Source of the DNA: JAVBWI01 sp036677445
GTDB taxonomy: Bacteria; Bacillota; Clostridia; Christensenellales; CAG-138
DNA length: 64,000 nt
Direction: 5' to 3'
Assembly (NCBI GenBank): GCA_036677445.1
Contig: JAVBWI010000027.1
Location: 124,001 to 188,000 of the forward strand
Below are positions 8,440 through 17,586 of the stretch, one piece after another (position 1 is the stretch's first letter; every line of letters starts with the position of its first letter). Position numbers and translations under genes: made by a program. The notes under the pieces were generated by a model, which did not search any database, was not told the DNA's origin, and saw nothing but the letters and a program-made list of their open reading frames with translations.

Positions 8440-9891
8440 TCACTTTTTCTGATGCAGCATGCCGGCCGCAAGCCGCCTGAGCCGCTCGGGGGTGTTGTCC
8501 TGCGGGTGGCGGGCGCAGTGCGCAAGCAAACGGCGCTTGACCTCCCCCACCTGCTCGCCGGGCGGCAGATTGAGCCACTCCATGATATCGCGGCCGTTGC
8601 AGCGCAACTCGCTTTCTGAAAACGGAGCGCCCTCCGCGCGCATGCGCGCGATCACCTCGCGCCAGCGCAGGGCCATAAACGATGTAGCGAGGCCCGAGCC
8701 GCGCACATCGGCTTCGCGGATATCGCACAGCAGCAGCGCGCGTTCATAGCCTATTTCCGCAAAGCGGGCGCGCAGCGTGCTTTCCCGCGCGCGGCCGTTG
8801 AGGTCGTACATATGGTGCTCCACTAAAAACAGCACGTCTTCCACGATGGATTTTGGGAATCGCAGCCGTTCCAATATTTCCCGGGCAATAGGCACACCCA
8901 GCGTATCATGCCCCAGCATGGGCGTCTTGCCGTGCGGCAGCAGCCCCTCCGGCGTGGCGGCATGCCCGCCCGCATCGGTGGGCAGGCCCTTTTCACGCAG
9001 CGCCGCAGGCTTGCCCACATCGTGCAGCAGCCCGGCCAGGCGCAGCGTCAGTGTCGCTGAGGCGGCGTCGCAGGCGTGCAGGTTGTGCCGCAGCACATCG
9101 TACGCGTGAAACTGCGGGCGCTGCGCTACCCCGTCCCCTTCCAGCAGCGCCGGGAACAAATACAGGAACGCGCCCATTTCGTACAGCAGTTGCAGCCCGC
9201 GCAGCACGGGCGAACCCTGCCGTTCGGTCAGCGCGGGGTAGCGGATATCGCTGAGTAGTATCTTCGTAAGCTCGTCCCGCTTGCGCTCCCATGCGATATC
9301 CTGTAAGCCCGCCACGTTTTCGCAGGCCGCGGCCCATGTACCCGGATCAATGGAGAACCCCAGCTCGCACGCGAAGCGAACTAGGCGCAGCACGCGCAGG
9401 CCGTCGTCGCGCAATATGACCGCGGGATCGGGGGAGGTGGCGCGGATGATGCGCGCGTCGATATCCCCAATGCCGCCGGTCGGGTCGAACAGTTCGCCGG
9501 TAAGCACATCGGCATACAGCGCGTTGCAGGTAAAATCCCGCCGGAAGGCGTCGTCCTCTATGGTCTTACTGAAACGTACCGCTTCCGGCCGGTGGGTACC
9601 GCCTTCGCCGTATACGTCGCCCCGGAAGGTGGTATGCTCGAAATGGAGTTCACCCATATGGATTTCCACCGTGCCGAACTGCGGCGCTTTTTCAATGCAG
9701 CGGACCGCGTTTTGATCGCATACCGCCTTGACTTCAATGGGTTTTAGAACAGAGCAGATATCCATGTCGCTGGGCGGCAAATTTAGCTGTGCGTTGCGCG
9801 GCAGGCCGCCGACGGCGTAAAGCGAAGCGCCCGCTTCAGAAAACAAGCGGGCGAGCTGGGTCAGTTCGATTGGATAGCTGGGCAAGTACAT
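8440..9891 (-). CDS. cca: CCA tRNA nucleotidyltransferase / polyA polymerase family protein with HD domain
   Basis: 483 residues from the ATG preceded by GGAG; the longer open frame upstream runs into gyrA and is not used. The N-terminal nucleotidyltransferase domain has Val-Gly-Gly-Leu-Pro-Arg-Asn and the metal-binding Asp-Met-Asp-Ile motif. The head/neck region has Arg-Arg-Asp-Phe-Thr-Cys-Asn-Ala-Leu and Arg-Val-Leu-Arg-Leu-Val-Arg-Phe. A C-terminal HD phosphohydrolase domain follows (Leu-Leu-His-Asp-Val-Gly-Lys-Pro). It adds or repairs the 3' CCA end of tRNA. It starts 28 bp after gyrA and is probably co-transcribed with it. Confidence 0.92.
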   Translation of the reverse strand: MYLPSYPIELTQLARLFSEAGASLYAVGGLPRNAQLNLPPSDMDICSVLKPIEVKAVCDQNAVRCIEKAPQFGTVEIHMGELHFEHTTFRGDVYGEGGTHRPEAVRFSKTIEDDAFRRDFTCNALYADVLTGELFDPTGGIGDIDARIIRATSPDPAVILRDDGLRVLRLVRFACELGFSIDPGTWAAACENVAGLQDIAWERKRDELTKILLSDIRYPALTERQGSPVLRGLQLLYEMGAFLYLFPALLEGDGVAQRPQFHAYDVLRHNLHACDAASATLTLRLAGLLHDVGKPAALREKGLPTDAGGHAATPEGLLPHGKTPMLGHDTLGVPIAREILERLRFPKSIVEDVLFLVEHHMYDLNGRARESTLRARFAEIGYERALLLCDIREADVRGSGLATSFMALRWREVIARMRAEGAPFSESELRCNGRDIMEWLNLPPGEQVGEVKRRLLAHCARHPQDNTPERLRRLAAGMLHQKK

Positions 9892-9919
9892 GGGTGATTT
9901 CTCCGCTATATGATGAACA

Positions 9920-12421
9920 TCATTCTTCCCCGTCGAACAGCTTTCCTTCCATCTGCGTGATGTCAAGCTCCGCTTCGGCAAACCCGTTTTCACCGTTTTC
10001 CGCCTTGGGCGCGATGGCGATGCTGACCACACGGGTGCCTTCATCCGCGCGCATGAGGCGCACGCCCTGCGTGTCCCGGCCGGCCGTCACGCTGATCTGC
10101 TCCATCGGCATGCGGATGACCATGCCGTCGTCGCGGATGAGCAGCAGGTCTTCCTCGCCCGTGACCATGGCAAGCCCGCACAGGTCGCCGGTCTTTTCCG
10201 TGATCTGCATGGCGATGATGCCCTTGCCGCCGCGCTTCTGGCCGCGGTAGGCGTCCTCCGGCGTGCGTTTGCCCATGCCGTTTTCGGTCACGGTCAATAC
10301 GTCCGCGCCGGGCAGCACGCGCACCATATCCACAACGAAGTCGTCCTCATCCAGGTGGATGGATTTTACGCCTGTGGCGGCGCGGCCCATGGCGCGCACG
10401 TCGTTTTCATCAAAGCGGATGCACTTGCCCTTGCTGGTCGCGAGCATGAATTCGTCCTTGCCTCCCGAAAGCTCCACGGCGATCAGCTCATCCCCCTCGC
10501 GCAGGTTCTGCGCGTTGAGGCCGCCGCGGCGGATGTTTTCAAAATCCGAAAGCGGTGTTTTCTTAATGACGCCCTGCCTGGTCGCCATGACAAGGTACTC
10601 GCCCTCGTCGTCTTTTGTGACGGGGAACATCGCCGTAATGCGCTCGCCGCCCTGCAATTGCAGGAGGTTAACGATGGCCGTGCCCTTGGCGGCGCGCCCC
10701 GCCTCGGGGATGACATAGCACTTGATTTTGAACGCGCGGCCATAGTTCGTAAAGAACAGGATATGCGCGTGGGTGGAGCTGACGAACAGGTGCTCCACAA
10801 AATCCTCCTCGCGCGTGCCCTGCCCCATCACGCCGCGGCCGCCTCTGTTTTGCGCGCGGTAGGTATCCGAGGCAAGGCGCTTGATGTAGCCAAAGCGCGT
10901 GAGCGTGACGCACATTTCCTCTTCCTGTATGATGTCGTCCATATCGATATCCTCGATGATATCCGTGATATCCGTGCGGCGCGCGTCGCCGAATTTGCGT
11001 TTTATCTCGAGCGCCTCGTCCCGGATAATGGAAAGCAGCAGCTTCTCGTCGGCAAGTATGCTCTGCAGGTAGGCGACCGTTTTCCTAAGTTCCTCGAACT
11101 CGTTCAATATCTTTTCGCGCTCCAGCCCTGTCAGCCGCTGCAGACGCATATCCAGTATGGCCTGCGCCTGTTTTTCGCTGAACGCAAACCGCTCCATCAG
11201 GCGCGCCTTGGCCTCGGGGGCGTTGGGCGACTTTTTGATGATATCTACGACCTCGTCGATATGATCCAGCGCTTTGATGAGGCCTTCCAACAGATGCATC
11301 CGTTCCTGCGCGCGCTCCAGGTCGTACTGCGTGCGGCGGGTCACGACCTGCTTCTGGTGTGCGAGGTAATGCACCAATATTTCGCGCAGGGTGAGCACTT
11401 TGGGCTCGCCGTCCACCAAGGCGATCATAATGACGCCGAAGGTATCCTGCATGGCGGTGTGCTTGTAAAGCTGGTTCAATACCACGTTGGCGTTGACGTC
11501 CTTCTTGAGGTCAATGACGATGCGCATGCCGGTGCGGTCGGTCTCGTCCCTAAGGTCCGCAATGCCTTCGATCTTTTTATCGTGCACCAGCTCCGCGATA
11601 CGCTCGACCAGCCGTGCCTTGTTGACCTGGTACGGTATCTCCGTGACGACGATACGGCTTTTGCCCTGCGGCAGCTGCTCGATCTCCGCCTTGGCGCGCA
11701 CGACAATGCGCCCGCGGCCGGTATGGTAGGCGGAAGCGATGCCGGCGCGGCCCATGATGACGCCGCCGGTGGGAAAATCCGGCCCCGGCAAATACTCCAT
11801 CAGGTCATCCACCGTCGCGTCGGGGTTATCGATCAATGCGCAGAGCGCGTCAATGGTTTCGTTCAGGTTGTGCGGGGGGATGTTGGTCGCCATGCCCACC
11901 GCGATGCCGCCCGAGCCGTTGACCAGCAGGTTCGGAAAGCGCGCGGGCAGCACGGTGGGCTGCAGCAGCGTTTCATCGAAGTTGGGCATGAAATCCACGG
12001 TGTTCTTATCGATATCCGCCATCATTTCGGTGGCGAGCTTTGAAAAGCGCGCCTCGGTGTAACGCATGGCGGCGGCGGAGTCGCCGTCGACGGAACCGAA
12101 GTTGCCGTGCCCTTCCACCAGCGGATAGCGGGTATTGAAATCCTGCGCCAGCCTGACCATGGCGTCGTATACGGAGCCGTCGCCGTGGGGGTGGTATTTG
12201 CCCAAGACGTCGCCCACGATACGGGCGGATTTACGGAAGGGCTTGTCCGGCTGCAGGCCCAGCTCATCCATGGAATAGAGTATGCGGCGGTGCACCGGCT
12301 TCAGGCCGTCGCGCACATCCGGCAGGGCGCGGTTGATGATGACGGCCATTGCATAGGAAATGAAGGAGTGCTTCATTTCCCGTTCGATGGGCAGCGGCTG
12401 GATGCGGAGGATATCGCTCAT
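9920..12421 (-). CDS. gyrA: DNA gyrase subunit A
   Basis: 833 residues. The breakage-reunion domain carries the catalytic Tyr121 in Ala-Met-Arg-Tyr-Thr-Glu-Ala-Arg. The C-terminal beta-pinwheel contains a GyrA-box-like Gln-Asn-Arg-Gly-Gly-Arg-Gly and a later Gln-Lys-Arg-Gly-Gly-Lys-Gly. With GyrB it introduces negative supercoils using ATP. In the quinolone-resistance region the sequence reads His-Pro-His-Gly-Asp-Gly-Ser-Val-Tyr-Asp, so residue 82 (E. coli Ser83 position) is glycine, codon GGC at 12176-12178; the Asp87 equivalent is kept. It lies downstream of gyrB across a 158-bp gap filled with hairpins. Confidence 0.98.
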   Translation of the reverse strand: MSDILRIQPLPIEREMKHSFISYAMAVIINRALPDVRDGLKPVHRRILYSMDELGLQPDKPFRKSARIVGDVLGKYHPHGDGSVYDAMVRLAQDFNTRYPLVEGHGNFGSVDGDSAAAMRYTEARFSKLATEMMADIDKNTVDFMPNFDETLLQPTVLPARFPNLLVNGSGGIAVGMATNIPPHNLNETIDALCALIDNPDATVDDLMEYLPGPDFPTGGVIMGRAGIASAYHTGRGRIVVRAKAEIEQLPQGKSRIVVTEIPYQVNKARLVERIAELVHDKKIEGIADLRDETDRTGMRIVIDLKKDVNANVVLNQLYKHTAMQDTFGVIMIALVDGEPKVLTLREILVHYLAHQKQVVTRRTQYDLERAQERMHLLEGLIKALDHIDEVVDIIKKSPNAPEAKARLMERFAFSEKQAQAILDMRLQRLTGLEREKILNEFEELRKTVAYLQSILADEKLLLSIIRDEALEIKRKFGDARRTDITDIIEDIDMDDIIQEEEMCVTLTRFGYIKRLASDTYRAQNRGGRGVMGQGTREEDFVEHLFVSSTHAHILFFTNYGRAFKIKCYVIPEAGRAAKGTAIVNLLQLQGGERITAMFPVTKDDEGEYLVMATRQGVIKKTPLSDFENIRRGGLNAQNLREGDELIAVELSGGKDEFMLATSKGKCIRFDENDVRAMGRAATGVKSIHLDEDDFVVDMVRVLPGADVLTVTENGMGKRTPEDAYRGQKRGGKGIIAMQITEKTGDLCGLAMVTGEEDLLLIRDDGMVIRMPMEQISVTAGRDTQGVRLMRADEGTRVVSIAIAPKAENGENGFAEAELDITQMEGKLFDGEE

Positions 12422-12461
12422 AAGTCTCTTTCGTACCTTTCTGCTGTTTTAAGGGTACGTC

Positions 12462-12570
12462 GGGGGCTTTGCCCCCAAACCCCTACCAAAGGGACGTAAC
12501 GTCCCTTTGGAATCCCCATATAGGGCGCCGGTTTTCTTTTGTTCCTTTTCTTTAGCAAAAGAAAAGGAAC
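12462..12570. repeat. Hairpin chain in the gyrB-gyrA gap
   Basis: Three palindromes in a row: GGGGGC/GCCCCC (12462-12476), CCAAAGGGACG/CGTCCCTTTGG (12486-12510), and a perfect 13-bp stem GTTCCTTTTCTTT/AAAGAAAAGGAAC (12541-12570). The middle one matches modules at 21328-21349 and near 61976-62035. The last one matches the pheS-pheT hairpin. Confidence 0.8.
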
Positions 12571-12579
12571 GTACTCTTT

Positions 12580-14541
12580 TTATATGTCAAGATCGGTTAC
12601 AAGCTTCGAGTTCGCTTCAATAAACTCGCGCCGCGGCTCGACTTTATCGCCCATCAATATGGTGAATATCTCGTCGTCCACCAGCATGTCGTCGTCCAGG
12701 TGCACCTGCTTCATGATGCGCTGCTCCGGGTCCATGGTGGTTTCCCAAAGCTGCTCGGGGTTCATTTCGCCAAGGCCCTTATACCGCTGTATGCCGGGCT
12801 TGGGGTCGCGGCCGATCTCGGTGAGTATGGCGTCGAGTTCTTCGTCGGAATAGGCGTAGCGCTCGATTTTGCCGCGGCTTATCTTATACAGCGGCGGCTG
12901 CGCGACATAGACGTAGCCCTGCTCGATCAGCGGCCGCATGTGCCGGTAGAAGAATGTTAAGAGCAGCGTGCGGATATGGCTGCCGTCGACATCCGCATCC
13001 GTCATGCAGATGATCTTGTGGTACCTTAGCTTGCTCACGTCAAAATCCGTATCCAGCCCCGCGCCAAAGGCGGTGATCATGGCCTTGATCTCGGCGTTGG
13101 CGAGCATTTTATCCAGCCTCGTCCGCTCCACATTCAATATTTTACCGCGAAGGGGCAGTATGGCCTGGAACTGCGGGTTCCTGCCCTGCTTGGCGGAGCC
13201 GCCCGCGCTATCGCCCTCCACAATGAACAGCTCGCATTTGCTGGGGTCCTTTTCGCGGCAGTCGGCAAGCTTGCCCGGGAGGCTGGTGCTGTCCAGCGCC
13301 GTCTTTCGCCGGGTAAGCTCGCGCGCGCGGCGCGCGGCGTCGCGCGCGCGGCAGGCGGTGATGCATTTATCGATGAGCACCCGCGCGACGGCCGGGTTTT
13401 CTTCCAGGTAAGTCGAAAGCCCGTTTGCAACGGCGCCGTCCACCAGCGGGCGGATATCTGCGTTGCCAAGCTTGGTTTTTGTCTGCCCCTCGAACTGGGG
13501 TTCGGTAAGCTTGACGCTGACGATGGCGGTCAGGCCCTCGCGGATATCCTCGCCCGAGAGCGAAGGATCGGCGCTTTTGAGCATGTTGTATTTGCGCGCG
13601 TAGTCGTTCACCACGCGGGTGAGCGCGGATTTAAAGCCCACCAGATGCGCGCCGCCCTCGATGGTGGAAATATTGTTGGCAAACGTGAATATGGTCTCGT
13701 TATAGCCGTCGTTGTACTGCATGGCGACCTCGACGCTCGCGGTCTCCACGCCGTCTTCCTCGCGGTCGGCGGCGATATAGATGGGCTCGGGGTGGAGCAC
13801 TTCTTTGTTTTTATTGAGGTGCTGCACAAAGGATACGATGCCGCCCTCGTAGCAGAACGCTTTGGCGGCGGCCTGATCGGCCCGCTCGTCCTCTATGCAG
13901 ATGCGGATGCCCGCGTTCAGAAACGCCAGTTCGCGGAACCTGCCCATCATGGTTTCAAAGTGGAAATTCACTTCGTCGAATATTTCCGCATCCGGCAAAA
14001 ACCAGATGGTGGTGCCGTGTTCCTCCTCGGGGCAGGAGGCGATCTTCTCGACCTCGGTCGTCGGCACGCCGCGCGCATAGGATTGCTGGTATACCTCGCC
14101 GTCGCGGCAAACGGTAGCCACCAGCTTTTCGGAAAGCGCGTTGACGCAGCTTAAGCCCACGCCGTGCAGTCCCCCGGAAACCTTGTAGCCGCCGCCGCCG
14201 AATTTTCCGCCCGCGTGCAGCATGGTCAGCGCCACCTCCAGCGCGTTTTTCCCCGTCTTCTCGTGGTAGCCCACGGGGATGCCGCGTCCGTCATCCTGCA
14301 CGGTAATGGAGTTATCCGCATGGATGGTGACGGAAACATGCGTGCAGTAGCCTGCAAGCGCTTCGTCGATGGAGTTATCCACCACCTCGGTCACCAGATG
14401 ATGCAGCCCGCGCGTATCCGTGGAGCCAATATACATACCCGGGCGGCGGCGCACGGCCTCCAGCCCTTCGAGCACCTGTATCTGCGACGCGTCGTACTGC
14501 TGCGCCGCGACGTTCATTCCGTTATTCATCTGTTCGCTCAT
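12580..14541 (-). CDS. gyrB: DNA gyrase subunit B
   Basis: 653 residues, the usual length for a Firmicutes GyrB without the proteobacterial insertion. The N-terminal GHKL ATPase domain shows Glu-Val-Val-Asp-Asn-Ser-Ile-Asp-Glu, Asp-Asp-Gly-Arg-Gly-Ile-Pro and Gly-Gly-Leu-His-Gly-Val-Gly. The TOPRIM domain shows Glu-Gly-Asp-Ser-Ala-Gly-Gly and Asp-Ala-Asp-Val-Asp-Gly-Ser-His. The C-terminal GyrA-binding tail has Gln-Arg-Tyr-Lys-Gly-Leu-Gly-Glu-Met. It is third in the recF-remB-gyrB-gyrA-cca series on the minus strand. Confidence 0.98.
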   Translation of the reverse strand: MSEQMNNGMNVAAQQYDASQIQVLEGLEAVRRRPGMYIGSTDTRGLHHLVTEVVDNSIDEALAGYCTHVSVTIHADNSITVQDDGRGIPVGYHEKTGKNALEVALTMLHAGGKFGGGGYKVSGGLHGVGLSCVNALSEKLVATVCRDGEVYQQSYARGVPTTEVEKIASCPEEEHGTTIWFLPDAEIFDEVNFHFETMMGRFRELAFLNAGIRICIEDERADQAAAKAFCYEGGIVSFVQHLNKNKEVLHPEPIYIAADREEDGVETASVEVAMQYNDGYNETIFTFANNISTIEGGAHLVGFKSALTRVVNDYARKYNMLKSADPSLSGEDIREGLTAIVSVKLTEPQFEGQTKTKLGNADIRPLVDGAVANGLSTYLEENPAVARVLIDKCITACRARDAARRARELTRRKTALDSTSLPGKLADCREKDPSKCELFIVEGDSAGGSAKQGRNPQFQAILPLRGKILNVERTRLDKMLANAEIKAMITAFGAGLDTDFDVSKLRYHKIICMTDADVDGSHIRTLLLTFFYRHMRPLIEQGYVYVAQPPLYKISRGKIERYAYSDEELDAILTEIGRDPKPGIQRYKGLGEMNPEQLWETTMDPEQRIMKQVHLDDDMLVDDEIFTILMGDKVEPRREFIEANSKLVTDLDI

Positions 14542-14645
14542 GCAAAAATCCTTTCGTGCGCCCCCACATAACGGACGCGCAATGATAGCGTAAATATCTG
14601 TTGCGGCGTTTCACGGCTGCACGCGCCGTATGCATTGCCGCGGGT

Positions 14646-14909
14646 TTACAGTTCGTTGATGCCGTCCATCGCGAACCGTTTTTGCAGCGTGGCGGCGCTG
14701 ATGGCGGAGGCAACCACGCGGGTTTCCTCCCCTTCCTTCACGAGCAGGTAGGCGCGTTCCCCTTCCGGGCAGGGGGTAAAGCGCCCGGCCTGTTTTGCGC
14801 GGCGGATGAACGCAGCGGTCTCCGGCGCGCAAAGCGCGCTTTTGGGGGAGAGGATTGCGATAATATCCCGCGAGGGGACGCAAACATCCCATCCGATGTG
14901 TACGATCAT
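14646..14909 (-). CDS. remB: RemB-like DUF370 protein
   Basis: 87 residues beginning Met-Ile-Val-His-Ile-Gly-Trp-Asp-Val with Pro-Ser-Arg-Asp-Ile-Ile-Ala-Ile, the pattern of the DUF370/RemA-RemB family (YaaB in B. subtilis). RemA of this family is a DNA-binding regulator of matrix genes; the role of RemB is less clear. Its place between recF and gyrB is the same as yaaB in Bacillus and strongly supports the call. Confidence 0.88.
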   Translation of the reverse strand: MIVHIGWDVCVPSRDIIAILSPKSALCAPETAAFIRRAKQAGRFTPCPEGERAYLLVKEGEETRVVASAISAATLQKRFAMDGINEL

Positions 14910-14946
14910 ACAGGGTCCTCCGTTGTTTTTTCTGCCGCCCTATCGT

Positions 14947-16062
14947 CTATTGGCAAGTATCCCCAATTTCCGAAAGTACAACAGCGCCGTCCCCCACGCG
15001 ATACACCGTCATATCCGAAATGCCCGCGGCGGAAAGCCCCGCAAGCTGCGTGCAGGTCAGAAACGTCTGGCAGCCCTGCATGGCGGAAGCAAGCAGGCGC
15101 TGGCGCGCGCAATCCAGCTCCGAAAGCACATCGTCCAGAAGCAATACGGGCGGCTCCTGCTTAACATCGCGCACCAGCGCAAGCTCGGAAAGCTTGAGCG
15201 AAAGCGCCGCGGTGCGCTGCTGCCCCTGCGAGCCGTAGGCGCGCACATCCACGCCGTCCAATTCCAGAAAAATATCGTCCCTGTGCGGGCCGACGGATGT
15301 GCTGCCGCGCTGCGCGTCGCGCTCCGCCATACCCGAAAGCGCTTGGAGCATAGCAGCCGTGAGCGCCGCGGTATCGTCCGGCTCCAGCGCGGGCTGGTAG
15401 AGTACGCGGAGCGTTTCGCGCCCGCCGGAAAGCGTGCGGTGCAGTTCCGCCGCCATGACGGAAAGTTTTTCCATAAACGCCGCCCGCGCACAGATGAGCT
15501 CGGCGCCAAGCGCCGCCAACTGTTCATCCCACGGGGCGAGCAGCGCCTTTGTTACGTGCGGTTCCCGCAGCAGCGCATTGCGCTGCTTGAGGGCCAGATT
15601 GTACTGCTGCAGGCGGTAATAGTACGCGGGCTGCAGCTGTGAAAGCTCCATATCCAGAAACCTGCGCCGCTCGGACGGACCCTGCTTGATAAGGCGCAGA
15701 TCCTCCGGCGAAAACATCACCACATGCAGGCAGCCCATCAATTCCCCCGAGCGGGAAAGCGGCATGTTGTCTATACGCAGTTCCCGCCGCTGTTCGCGCG
15801 AAAGGCGGCACTCGATGCTATGGGAGCCGGTGCGCTTTTGAAGCCCCAGCCCGACAAACGCCCCCGGCTGCCCCTGACGGATCAGCTCCGCGTCGTGCCG
15901 CGTGCGGTGGCTGCGGCCCAGCGCGCAAAGAAAGAGCGATTCGAGCACATTGGTTTTGCCCGCCGCGTTTTCCCCCACAAGCACGCAAAGCCCGGGCGCG
16001 GGCTTCAGTGCGAGGCTCGCATAGCTGCGAAAGTCGTGTAGGCGGATGCTCTCTACCTGCAT
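14947..16062 (-). CDS. recF: DNA replication and repair protein RecF
   Basis: 371 residues from the ATG with an AAAGGA site; the longer frame upstream enters a terminator and is not used. Walker A is Gly-Glu-Asn-Ala-Ala-Gly-Lys-Thr-Asn, the ABC-type signature is Gly-Ser-Gln-Gly-Gln-Gln-Arg-Thr, and Walker B is Leu-Leu-Leu-Asp-Asp-Val-Leu-Ser-Glu-Leu. RecF helps load RecA at gaps together with RecO and RecR. In most Firmicutes it follows dnaA-dnaN directly. Here the upstream neighbour is an SGNH hydrolase gene. Confidence 0.96.
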   Translation of the reverse strand: MQVESIRLHDFRSYASLALKPAPGLCVLVGENAAGKTNVLESLFLCALGRSHRTRHDAELIRQGQPGAFVGLGLQKRTGSHSIECRLSREQRRELRIDNMPLSRSGELMGCLHVVMFSPEDLRLIKQGPSERRRFLDMELSQLQPAYYYRLQQYNLALKQRNALLREPHVTKALLAPWDEQLAALGAELICARAAFMEKLSVMAAELHRTLSGGRETLRVLYQPALEPDDTAALTAAMLQALSGMAERDAQRGSTSVGPHRDDIFLELDGVDVRAYGSQGQQRTAALSLKLSELALVRDVKQEPPVLLLDDVLSELDCARQRLLASAMQGCQTFLTCTQLAGLSAAGISDMTVYRVGDGAVVLSEIGDTCQ

Positions 16063-16161
16063 GGGGGATTCCTTTCCGTCTGCACCCAAGGCGGATTTTT
16101 TGCATGCGGTGTCTCTTTGCGCAAAGTTTGTGCAAAAATTGTAAAACAAAGCGCCGTACAC

Positions 16162-16210
16162 AAAAAAAGCCCGTCGGGTCTATGGAATAAGTATACCATA
16201 TCGGACGGGT
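16162..16210 (-). terminator. Intrinsic terminator after the SGNH hydrolase gene
   Basis: On the minus strand ACCCGTC pairs with GACGGGC with an inner TATGG/CCATA helix, followed by seven T. It separates the SGNH/TetR unit from recF. Confidence 0.75.
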
Positions 16211-16237
16211 TTTGTATATATATTTAAGAAGAAAACC

Positions 16238-16960
16238 TTACAGCAGCAATGCCGGCGCGTATTTTTTGATGTAGCCCAGCGTGGTCTGTGCGAGCCGTTC
16301 ATGGCCGCGCGCGTTGGGGTGCAGGCCGTCGTCGCTGACGCAGACGCGGTAGTCTTCATCTTCAAGCATGGAAGCGCGCAGCAGTATGAGCGGCGTTTTG
16401 GTGGTTTGCGCCACGCGCTCCACTACGGCATTATACCGTTCATGCCACCAGTAGATACGGCCCACGCTGCCCAGGAACTGCAGTATGCGGTTTGCACGCT
16501 CGGGCTCGCCGCGGGTAAAAAAGCGGAAGTAGCGGTCTGCGTCGATAGGCGGCAAATCGCACAGTATGGGCTGGCTGCCCGCCTCCTGCACGGTGGTCAC
16601 GATTTCGAGCAGATTTTTCTCGTATTCCGGCAGCGGCGTGTTGGGCTGGTGGGGCGAGAGCGGGTCGCGCGCGACGGCATCCCAATCGAAATCGCAGTCG
16701 TTGCCGCCCACCTCCAGCAGCACAAGCGAGGGCTTTTCGCCCTGCGTAAGCTTTGCGCGCAGGGAACTGACCAACTCGCCGCTTTTGCAGCCAAAGTGAG
16801 AAATGTTTTCCACCGCAGGCTTGAGAAACTGCGCCACCTGCGTGCAGAAGCCTTCACGCAGCAGCACGTGCCTGCCGCGCGCGGCATCGTAGCTCACGCC
16901 CTTGGATATGGAATCCCCGGCCACCAATATGGGCCCGCAGTTTTTGATTTCCTTGAGCAT
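16238..16960 (-). CDS. SGNH/GDSL-family hydrolase
   Basis: 240 residues from the ATG preceded by GGAGGA. The nucleophile motif Gly-Asp-Ser-Ile (Ser17), block III Gly-Gly-Asn-Asp (Asn87) and the catalytic Asp-Gly-Leu-His (Asp211, His214) are all present. Members are esterases, lipases or carbohydrate deacetylases; the substrate cannot be told here. No signal peptide is visible, so it is probably cytoplasmic. It starts 2 bp after the TetR stop codon, so the two are translationally coupled and the hydrolase is probably under that regulator. Confidence 0.88.
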   Translation of the reverse strand: MLKEIKNCGPILVAGDSISKGVSYDAARGRHVLLREGFCTQVAQFLKPAVENISHFGCKSGELVSSLRAKLTQGEKPSLVLLEVGGNDCDFDWDAVARDPLSPHQPNTPLPEYEKNLLEIVTTVQEAGSQPILCDLPPIDADRYFRFFTRGEPERANRILQFLGSVGRIYWWHERYNAVVERVAQTTKTPLILLRASMLEDEDYRVCVSDDGLHPNARGHERLAQTTLGYIKKYAPALLL

Positions 16961-16962
16961 AC

Positions 16963-17526
16963 TTATTCCTCCGTCAGCAGGCGGTGCAGCACGCTCGCGT
17001 CGAGCTGCTCCGTCAGCAGCATGTGCAGCGCACACCCGTCGAGCAGCGCAAGGTACGCGCGGCTGTAGGCGCGAAAGCGCTGCGCGCCGGGGCCCGTCAT
17101 ACGCAGCGAGCCCACTTCCAGCATCACGGCCCATTCCCGCTGCTTGGCGACGACGCGTTTTCTGAGCGCGCCATCCTCGCGCAGCGCCTCGCTCATGAGC
17201 GCGAAGTGCAGGCGCATGGCGTCCCGGTCAGAGAGCAGCGAATCCGTGAGCAGGGAAAGCGCGTCCATCGCCGGGCGGTTATCGGTAAGCGCATCGATCC
17301 AGGCGAATATGATCTCGGTCATACGCCCGAGGTGTTCTTCCGCTATATCCAGAACCAAATATTCTTTGGAAGGGTAGTGGTAATACAAAGTCCCCTTTGA
17401 AAGCTTTACCGCCTTTGCAATATCGGCCAAACTTGTGGCATGCACGCCGCCCGTCATAAAAAGCGCCGAAGCCGTCTGGCGAATCCCTTCGCGCGTGCTT
17501 TCCGCTTCCATGTTCTTCTTTGCCAT
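16963..17526 (-). CDS. TetR/AcrR-family transcriptional regulator
   Basis: 187 residues. The N-terminal helix-turn-helix (about 12-58) ends with Leu-Ser-Lys-Gly-Thr-Leu-Tyr-Tyr-His-Tyr-Pro-Ser-Lys, the usual TetR signature. The C-terminal ligand domain is not assignable. A 16-bp perfect palindrome lies 20 bp before its start, so autorepression is likely. It is coupled to the downstream hydrolase gene and divergent from the flavodiiron gene, which may share the control. Confidence 0.93.
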   Translation of the reverse strand: MAKKNMEAESTREGIRQTASALFMTGGVHATSLADIAKAVKLSKGTLYYHYPSKEYLVLDIAEEHLGRMTEIIFAWIDALTDNRPAMDALSLLTDSLLSDRDAMRLHFALMSEALREDGALRKRVVAKQREWAVMLEVGSLRMTGPGAQRFRAYSRAYLALLDGCALHMLLTEQLDASVLHRLLTEE

Positions 17527-17545
17527 ATCCGCTCTCCCCTTTCAG

Positions 17546-17561
17546 TCGGTCGGCCGACCGA
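17546..17561. promoter_or_regulatory. Perfect palindrome, probable TetR operator
   Basis: TCGGTCGGCCGACCGA is exactly self-complementary and resembles known TetR-family operators. It sits in the 191-bp divergent gap between the regulator and the flavodiiron gene, next to the regulator start. Confidence 0.8.
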
Positions 17562-17586
17562 TTATGCGTTTAGTGTAACGCATGGA

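Noticed and set aside
10355..12043. 562-codon open frame on the plus strand opposite gyrA
   Set aside because: Antisense to a clear GyrA with catalytic Tyr and GyrA boxes; long only because of GC-rich codon bias. No ribosome site.
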